Source: an uncultured Clostridia bacterium
GTDB lineage: Bacteria > Bacillota > Clostridia > Christensenellales > CAG-314
Length of the DNA: 13,177 bases
Reading direction: 5' to 3'
NCBI GenBank assembly: GCA_937875645.1
Contig: CALLXO010000224.1
Span: forward strand, 1-13,177
Shown here: piece by piece, positions 7,619-13,177 of the stretch
Layout: each line of letters starts with the position of its first letter
Numbering within the stretch: the first letter of the stretch is position 1
The notes under the pieces: generated by a model
Seen by the model: only the letters and a program-made list of their open reading frames with translations
Databases searched by the model: none
What the model was told of the DNA's origin: nothing
Position numbers and translations under genes: made by a program

Positions 7619-9408
7619 AGTTACTATCACCTTTAGGGTTATTAGGTCTAATAGCAGTTGCTATTTTAATACTCATTTATATTTTAAGACCGAACTTCCA
7701 ACAAAAAAGAATATCCAGTACATATGTATGGAAGTTAAGTCTTAAATATAGAAAAAAGAGAATACCAATAAGCAAATTACGAAATATTCTAATTATTATC
7801 TGTCAAGTTTTGATTTTGGCATCCTGTGCAGTAATTTTAGCGCAACCTAATAAGATATTAAAAGAAGAAGTTGATTATAATGAAGTAATAGCCATAATTG
7901 ACTCCTCTGCCAGTATGCGCACAATATCAGAAGAAGAGGAAACACGTTTTGAAAGAGCAATAAACGGCGTTTTAAAGACTTCTGACGAAATATTAGCTCA
8001 AAACGGTGTTATGTCAGTTATTATTGCAGACCCATATCCATATTTCTTGATTGAAAGAACAAATCTGGAAAACAAACCTCAACTGGTAGAAATTTTGGAA
8101 GCGCAATTAGAAGATGATATGAAATGCACATACGGTTCAGCAGATATTGATACAGCTATATCTATGTGCGAGGGTATTTTGAAAGATAATCCTTCTGCAA
8201 AAATTTATATTTATACTGACACTACTTATGTGCATGTGCCGCAAGGTATCACTGTTGTAAATGTAAGCGACCGAAGCGATTGGAATGCTGCCATACTGAA
8301 TGCGCGTGCAGAAATTGAAGAGAATTATTACGTTTTTTATGTTGATGTTGCCTGTTATGGCAGAGATACTGAAATTTCATTAAATATCGAAGTGCAAAAT
8401 GCAAATGCACTAGACAAAGATAGCGAAGGCATAGAAAAGATTTTTCGTACAACAGTAGAATGTAGTCAAGATACAACAAAAACCGTTATTTTCAAATATT
8501 TTAATGAGAATGAAGAATTACCAGAAGATAATGAAGAGAATAGAAGTTATTATTATATTGATAGCAATGATGCGGTTTATTCTTATCAATCAGTACATAT
8601 TTCAATAACGGAAAAAGATTCATTCAATAAAGATAATAGTTTTTACATATACGGGGGTCAGAAAGAAGTTTTAAGAGTGCAATATTCGAGCACTTTGGCA
8701 AACAGTTTTTTTAACAGCGTATTGATAGTTCTTAAAAATGCTTTAAATAATCGTTTGGATATTCAAATAACTGAAGTGAAAGATGGTCAGTACGCATTAG
8801 AAGGATTTGATTTTTATATATTTGAGCATAATATGCCTATAACAATGCCTGCAGACGGTGTCGTGTTTTTAATAAATCCAGATATTGCTCCTTTAGGCTC
8901 AGGTATAAGTTTAGATAAAATAATTGATTTTAAAGGTCGAAGTATATCTTTGACAGAAGAAATGATTCATCCTATATTAAAAAGCGTTACGGCTGATGAT
9001 ATTACAATAAGCAGATATGTTCGTATTAATAATAACTATGAGCCATCTTATCAGGTGTTATTGGCATGTTTCGGTGATCCTATATTGATGGTAAAGGATG
9101 AGAACGCAGAGAAGGTTGTTATAATGCCTTTTAGTGTGCATTATTCCAATCTTACAATTTTGCCTGAATTTCCTATATTGTTATACAATATGTTTCAGTA
9201 TTTCTTACCAACCACAGTTACGGGAAATGCTTTTGAAGTTTTTGAGAATATTTCTTTAAGAGCAAGAGGAACAAAATTGAATGTAACTGGTGAAAACGTA
9301 AATACGGATATTACATCCTTCCCTTCTACATTGACAATATTTATGCCAGGCACATATTTAATACGCCAAACAACATTTTCAGGGAAAAAGATTTCAGAAG
9401 AAGTCTAG
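7615..9408 (+). CDS. BatA-like VWA membrane protein, ended early by an in-frame TAG
   Basis: The reading frame gives 597 residues. The N-terminus matches the BatA/aerotolerance-type membrane module: a helix at about 5-25 beginning L-S-P-L-G-L-L-G-L, a basic loop, and a second helix at about 57-77 ending A-Q-P. A VWA domain follows with metal-binding motif D-S-S-A-S (96-100). A long beta-rich region fills the rest, probably outside the cell. The family normally ends in one more membrane helix. Here a TAG at 9406-9408 stops translation just before it, and the missing helix is encoded in the same frame at 9409-9582. The full product would be about 655 residues if that codon were sense. The start is fixed by the ATGA overlap with the DUF58 gene. 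The product is either a truncated protein, a recent nonsense mutant or a sequencing error. Confidence 0.85.
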   Translation: MKLLSPLGLLGLIAVAILILIYILRPNFQQKRISSTYVWKLSLKYRKKRIPISKLRNILIIICQVLILASCAVILAQPNKILKEEVDYNEVIAIIDSSASMRTISEEEETRFERAINGVLKTSDEILAQNGVMSVIIADPYPYFLIERTNLENKPQLVEILEAQLEDDMKCTYGSADIDTAISMCEGILKDNPSAKIYIYTDTTYVHVPQGITVVNVSDRSDWNAAILNARAEIEENYYVFYVDVACYGRDTEISLNIEVQNANALDKDSEGIEKIFRTTVECSQDTTKTVIFKYFNENEELPEDNEENRSYYYIDSNDAVYSYQSVHISITEKDSFNKDNSFYIYGGQKEVLRVQYSSTLANSFFNSVLIVLKNALNNRLDIQITEVKDGQYALEGFDFYIFEHNMPITMPADGVVFLINPDIAPLGSGISLDKIIDFKGRSISLTEEMIHPILKSVTADDITISRYVRINNNYEPSYQVLLACFGDPILMVKDENAEKVVIMPFSVHYSNLTILPEFPILLYNMFQYFLPTTVTGNAFEVFENISLRARGTKLNVTGENVNTDITSFPSTLTIFMPGTYLIRQTTFSGKKISEEV

Positions 9409-9582
9409 CCTAAAATTCCCGCTATTGAAAGCAATATTTGTAGAGTTGAAGACACCTTACTAGACCCTTATAAGAGTCCAAACACAAGTGACTATTTTGA
9501 AGACTTGTTGCAATACATTGCAGCGACTTTGGTGGCCATTTTGTTTATTGAATGGTTGCTTCATGCTCGTGAAGAAGTGTAA
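9409..9582 (+). pseudogene. In-frame continuation of the BatA-like gene beyond the TAG
   Basis: The frame of the preceding gene stays open for 57 codons after the TAG and ends at TAA 9580-9582. It encodes P-K-I-P-A-I-E-S-N-I followed by R-V-E-D-T-L, a segment expected near the end of these VWA proteins. A hydrophobic helix (I-A-A-T-L-V-A-I-L-F-I-E-W-L-L) and a short charged tail follow. No start codon with a ribosome binding site is visible inside it, so independent translation is unlikely. Its TAA overlaps the Shine-Dalgarno of the next gene, the usual layout of an intact upstream partner. I read it as the true 3' end of the gene at 7615. Confidence 0.8.
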
Positions 9583-9596
9583 GGAGGATTATTATG
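9581..9596 (+). promoter_or_regulatory. Strong ribosome binding site overlapping the upstream TAA
   Basis: AAGGAGG (9581-9587) sits 6 bases before ATG 9594-9596 and shares two bases with the TAA at 9580-9582. This arrangement implies that ribosomes once finished the upstream gene here, and it also fixes the start of the double-VWA gene. Confidence 0.85.
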
Positions 9597-12473
9597 CACA
9601 ATTTAACTATTCAATGTACTCATCCATGGCTTCTCTTATTGCTTATCCCAGCATTTGCTATTACATTATTTTTATATTTTAGATTGTCAAAAAAATATAG
9701 AAGAACGAGAAACCGTATTACCTCTATAGTGCTTCATCTTATTGTTATGGTACTCTGTATATCAGTGCTTTCAGGTATGAGCTTTTCTTATAATGTTTCA
9801 AATGATAAGAATGAGATTATTCTTTTGGTGGACGTGTCGGAAACGTCAGAACAAGCTCAAGAAATAAGAGATGATTTTATACAAACTGTTTTAAATTACG
9901 GTCAATACGACAATTTTAAAATTGGAGTAGTAACCTTCGGTTTTGATCAAAGATATGCAGTGCCGTTAACAAATGATATAGAAAGCATATACGACAAATA
10001 CATAAAGGCAGAATTGCCAGATATAAGCGCTACTAATATTGCAGCAGCGTTGAATTACACAAAGGATTTGTTTAACTATCCAGAAACGGCAAAAATAGTA
10101 CTTATTTCTGACGGGAAAGAAACAGACGAAGAAGCTGCTACGGCTATTAGATATATTACTGCGCAAGGCATTTTAGTTGACACTGCATTCATTCCTTCTG
10201 AATACAAGGAAGACGATGTGCAAATAGTTAATGTGACTCTTCCTGATTATCATATTAGTGTCGGAGAAAAATGTACTATTAATGTTACAATACAAAGCAA
10301 AAGTGCAAAGGGAATTACTATAGAATTATTTGATAATGAGATATTGAGAGATAATAAGGCAGTTAATATTGTAGCAGGGACACAAACAATCGAGTTTGAC
10401 CATACATTCCAAGATATTGGATTTCATGAAATTGTTGTTAAAATTCACTTAATGGAGGATCTATTAGAGCAAAACAATCAATATGTTTCCTATCTATATT
10501 TACAACAATTTGATAAAATTTTGATAATTGAAAGAATGGAAGGCGAATCGGACAATTTGTTATCAATACTCACCGAAAAAGGTGATGACGATGATAGAAA
10601 AGTCTATAATGTAGAGGTTGTTAATATATATAAAAGCGACAATATTCCCGCTTCTGTCGATGAACTTCGTGCATATGACCAGATAATCTTAAACAATATC
10701 TCCAATGCTGACCTTAGGGAAAATATTAATGTACCTGTAGGATTTGATGAAATGTTATTTTCTTATGTGCATAAATATGGTGGCGGTGTTTTTACGGTAG
10801 GTGGTGATGACGAGAACGGAGAGGCAAACACCTACAAGAGAGAGGATATGTACGGTAGTGTCTATCAAGAGATGTTGCCTGTACAGGCAATAAAGTATAC
10901 GCCCCCCTTAGGGGTAATTGTTATCGTTGACAGTTCTGGTTCTATGGGTTCAACAGATTTAACGGGAGCTACATATCTTGATTGTGCAAAAGCAGGGGCA
11001 TCCGCCTGTTTAAGGGCGCTTTCCGAAAGAGATTATTTTGGTTTTATGACATTGGATTCTGACTATGAAATGGTATTGCCACTGACACCTCGTACTCGAG
11101 AGGCAGAAATTTATGCTGCAATACAAAGTGTAGAAAAGGCAGACGGCGGAACAGTGTTTCCTGGCGCAATTGAGCGCGCTGGTCAAGCATTAAGGGCGTT
11201 GCCATATGTTGACAGACGTCATATTATCTTGGTAACAGACGGTGGAGTGCCTGAAAATCAGCGCATACAATATGAAGAATTAATTAATGATTATTACATA
11301 AGAAACAAAATTTCTTTATCTGTTGTTGCTATTGGCGTGACAAAGGACAGTGACTACGATGAAACCACACCTATCGAGCTATTAGATAAGGAAAATCTTA
11401 CCACATATGAGAGGATGTTACGTGCTGTCATATTAGGTCATGGTAGAATTTACGCTACATCAGACACGGCTAATCTGACATATTTGATGAGAGAAGATTT
11501 AAATGTTCCCGAACTCAAATTGGTCAATTATGAACCCTTTCTACCTACGATTAATAATGCTTTGTCACCTGTGATAATAGGAATTGAGCGAGGAGAGGGC
11601 ACTAACAAAAACAAGATGACTGTCGAACTGGAAGGTTTTTATGGAATAAAGATTCGGCAAAACGCCGATTTGATTCTAACTGGAGATTATGATGTGCCAA
11701 TTTATGCTCAATGGAAATTCGGATTGGGTATGGTTGGAAGCTTCATGTGTGACTTGAATGGTAAATGGTCTTCGGGTTTTATTCAAAATGAAAACGGACA
11801 AAGATTAATATTGAATGTCATTAACAACTTGATGCCAACACAAGATATTAGACCGAAAGATATTTCCGCTTCGCTTAATGAAGATAATTATACCAATCAA
11901 CTAAGTGTTTACACAAATTTAAATAATGGTGAGTATGTACAAGGGTATCTTGTTGAATTGTCTTCTGTCGAACAAAATCAAATACCGTTAAATGAGATAA
12001 CAGACATAACAAAGGACGAGGGCGCTACCTACTACGTGACGCTCCCTCTTGGGGAAACAAACAATTATAGCAGATGCAATTTGGTTATAAAAGAGAGCGG
12101 AACATACAAAATTGTCCTTACAAAATACGATTCTGATGACACAGCTATTTCTACCTATGAAATGTTTAAGACGTTTTCATATTCTGAAGAATATAATACG
12201 TTAGTAGAAGAAACAGAGATGGATTTACGAAATAAGCTGATAAACATAGCACAGAAAGGTAATGGTGCCGAAATTATGGACTTAGAAGACCCAAAGGAAA
12301 TTTTTGATCCTTTTAAAACCTCTGTAGGCAAGACATATGATCCTAGATTTCTATTTATCATATTATCAATAATCGCGTTCTTATTGGATATTGCTGTACG
12401 TAAATTTAAATTTAAGTGGCCTCATGAATTAATACGCGAATATAAAAAAAGAAAATTAGATCAACAAAAATAA
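9594..12473 (+). CDS. Membrane protein with two VWA domains and a glutamine-amidotransferase-like domain
   Basis: A 959-residue protein. Two membrane helices lie at about 10-29 and 43-62. A first VWA domain has D-V-S-E-T (80-84), where Thr replaces the last Ser of the D-x-S-x-S metal site, and I-S-D-G (171-174). A beta-sandwich region follows (about 205-305). Next is a GATase1-like fold (about 306-432) with Y-D-Q-I-I-L-N-N and Y-G-G-G-V-F-T-V-G-G; no catalytic Cys is apparent, as is common in this group. The second VWA domain has a canonical D-S-S-G-S (446-450), G-G-T (518-520) and V-T-D-G (547-550). A last helix at about 920-936 is followed by a basic tail. This is the large VWA/GATase-like protein often found last in MoxR operons. 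The two VWA domains probably lie outside the cell; the pathway is unknown. Confidence 0.9.
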   Translation: MHNLTIQCTHPWLLLLLIPAFAITLFLYFRLSKKYRRTRNRITSIVLHLIVMVLCISVLSGMSFSYNVSNDKNEIILLVDVSETSEQAQEIRDDFIQTVLNYGQYDNFKIGVVTFGFDQRYAVPLTNDIESIYDKYIKAELPDISATNIAAALNYTKDLFNYPETAKIVLISDGKETDEEAATAIRYITAQGILVDTAFIPSEYKEDDVQIVNVTLPDYHISVGEKCTINVTIQSKSAKGITIELFDNEILRDNKAVNIVAGTQTIEFDHTFQDIGFHEIVVKIHLMEDLLEQNNQYVSYLYLQQFDKILIIERMEGESDNLLSILTEKGDDDDRKVYNVEVVNIYKSDNIPASVDELRAYDQIILNNISNADLRENINVPVGFDEMLFSYVHKYGGGVFTVGGDDENGEANTYKREDMYGSVYQEMLPVQAIKYTPPLGVIVIVDSSGSMGSTDLTGATYLDCAKAGASACLRALSERDYFGFMTLDSDYEMVLPLTPRTREAEIYAAIQSVEKADGGTVFPGAIERAGQALRALPYVDRRHIILVTDGGVPENQRIQYEELINDYYIRNKISLSVVAIGVTKDSDYDETTPIELLDKENLTTYERMLRAVILGHGRIYATSDTANLTYLMREDLNVPELKLVNYEPFLPTINNALSPVIIGIERGEGTNKNKMTVELEGFYGIKIRQNADLILTGDYDVPIYAQWKFGLGMVGSFMCDLNGKWSSGFIQNENGQRLILNVINNLMPTQDIRPKDISASLNEDNYTNQLSVYTNLNNGEYVQGYLVELSSVEQNQIPLNEITDITKDEGATYYVTLPLGETNNYSRCNLVIKESGTYKIVLTKYDSDDTAISTYEMFKTFSYSEEYNTLVEETEMDLRNKLINIAQKGNGAEIMDLEDPKEIFDPFKTSVGKTYDPRFLFIILSIIAFLLDIAVRKFKFKWPHELIREYKKRKLDQQK

Positions 12474-12495
12474 TTTTAAATGACGATTTTTACTC

Positions 12496-12504
12496 AAAAG
12501 GAGG
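12496..12504 (+). promoter_or_regulatory. Ribosome binding site of the LRR lipoprotein gene
   Basis: AAAAGGAGG precedes the ATG at 12509 by 4 bases. Only 35 bp separate this gene from the previous TAA and no terminator is visible between them, so the lipoprotein gene may be cotranscribed with the VWA operon. Confidence 0.8.
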
Positions 12505-12508
12505 ATAT

Positions 12509-13177
12509 ATGAAAAAGCAGAAGTATTTCGTGATTGCCGTTTTTATAATTTGTATATTGTTATTTGCAAGCGGTTGCGGTAAAAAAATGCTTGATTGTCC
12601 CACAGAATTAAGTGTAGACGATGAAAATTTGTTATCGTGGAATTCCGTTGAAAAAGCGCGCGGTTATATAATAGATATTAATAGTAGAAGTGGCGAAAAT
12701 AATACTGTTAATTTAAGAAAGACTAGTTTTTCTCTTTCGATCCTTGAAGAAGGAGACTATGACATCAAGGTAAAAGCGGTTGCATCTGACTCCAATAAGG
12801 ACTCAAATTGGTCAGAAGTTTTGCATTTCTATAAGGATTATGTAACAGGATGCGTATACAAACTTATCAACAATAATACCGAATACGAAATCAAGGATGT
12901 AGGCTCGGCTTCGGGTGATATTTTAATTGAGGCCATCTATAGAGGCAAGCCAGTAACTTCGATCAATTATAATGCTTTTAATAATTGCTCAAATTTAGAA
13001 TCAGTTACTATGCCTGATTCCGTTACAGAAATTGGTGTTTGCGCATTTCAGGGATGCCGTGCATTAAAGAGTGTTGTTATTCCAAATAGTATTACTGTAA
13101 TTAACAACTTCGCGTTTGCCTACTGTAAAGCTCTTGAAGAAGTACAGATAGGCAACAATGTTAAATTAATTGCTGAG
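12509..13177 (+). CDS. LRR (BspA-like) lipoprotein with FN3-like domain, 3' end missing
   Basis: The frame is open from the ATG at 12509 to the window edge, giving 223 residues. The N-terminus is a lipoprotein signal: K-K-Q-K, a hydrophobic stretch (7-20) and a lipobox A-S-G-C with Cys23 as the lipidated residue. Residues about 29-108 look like a fibronectin type III domain (L-L-S-W-N-S-V-E-K-A-R-G-Y and Y-D-I-K-V-K-A-V). From about 115 a typical BspA module follows: a Y-K-L-I-N-N-N-T-E-Y-E-I lead-in, then LRR_5 repeats such as A-F-x-x-C-x-x-L-E-S-V and Y-C-K-A-L-E-E-V. It should be anchored to the outer face of the membrane and may be a smaller relative of the giant LRR protein at the left edge. 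Ligand unknown. Confidence 0.9.
   Translation, partial: MKKQKYFVIAVFIICILLFASGCGKKMLDCPTELSVDDENLLSWNSVEKARGYIIDINSRSGENNTVNLRKTSFSLSILEEGDYDIKVKAVASDSNKDSNWSEVLHFYKDYVTGCVYKLINNNTEYEIKDVGSASGDILIEAIYRGKPVTSINYNAFNNCSNLESVTMPDSVTEIGVCAFQGCRALKSVVIPNSITVINNFAFAYCKALEEVQIGNNVKLIAE

Noticed and set aside
9488..9682. 64-codon + strand frame overlapping the BatA-like gene end and the double-VWA start
   Set aside because: It lies in another frame than the conserved continuation (9409-9582), has no ribosome binding site, and its product resembles no family.
1..13177. Genome-wide reassignment of TAG to an amino acid
   Set aside because: Only one in-frame TAG occurs in the whole coding content of the window; a reassigned code should show several. 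A local event or special decoding fits better.
1..13177. CRISPR array, tRNA/rRNA genes, insertion sequence or prophage
   Set aside because: The repeats present are protein-coding LRR units or short hairpins; no transposase, integrase, repeat-spacer pattern or cloverleaf was seen.

Overview
The window reads as chromosomal DNA of a low-GC, Gram-positive anaerobe, most likely a gut Bacillota/Clostridia lineage. The evidence is AT-rich codon use, strong AAGGAGG-type ribosome binding sites, a lipoprotein signal peptide, BspA-type leucine-rich repeat (LRR) proteins and a MoxR/DUF58/von Willebrand A (VWA) operon of Firmicutes type. No ribosomal or other phylogenetic marker is present, so this placement is an inference. 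Every gene lies on the + strand.

Layout. Positions 1-4313 hold the C-terminal part of a giant BspA-like LRR protein whose beginning lies before the window. An intergenic region follows (4314-4511) with a perfect 15-bp stem hairpin. At 4512-5519 is a membrane protein with three helices, an InlB-repeat-like outer domain and a very acidic tail. A second intergenic region (5520-5707) carries a long imperfect hairpin. Next comes a compact cluster: a MoxR AAA+ ATPase (5708-6700, TTG start), a DUF58 protein (6719-7618), a BatA-like VWA membrane protein (7615-9408, interrupted by an in-frame TAG but readable to 9582) and a long protein with two VWA domains and a glutamine-amidotransferase-like fold (9594-12473). 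After a 35-bp gap, a lipoprotein with an FN3-like domain and LRR repeats begins at 12509 and runs off the right edge.

How the genes may work together. MoxR ATPases typically act with VWA-domain partners as chaperone-like machines for assembling or activating protein complexes. DUF58, BatA-type and VWA/GATase-like proteins are their usual operon partners, and the membrane helices here place two of the partners at the cell envelope. The InlB-like membrane protein just upstream has a cytoplasmic loop resembling DUF4175 proteins, which often sit in such operons. Repeat-rich surface proteins on both sides suggest, but do not prove, that this machine serves the cell surface.

The most notable anomaly is the TAG codon at 9406-9408. 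The same frame stays open for 57 more codons, encodes the C-terminal membrane helix expected of the family and ends on a TAA that overlaps the next gene's Shine-Dalgarno. The five other complete genes stop at TAA or TGA.
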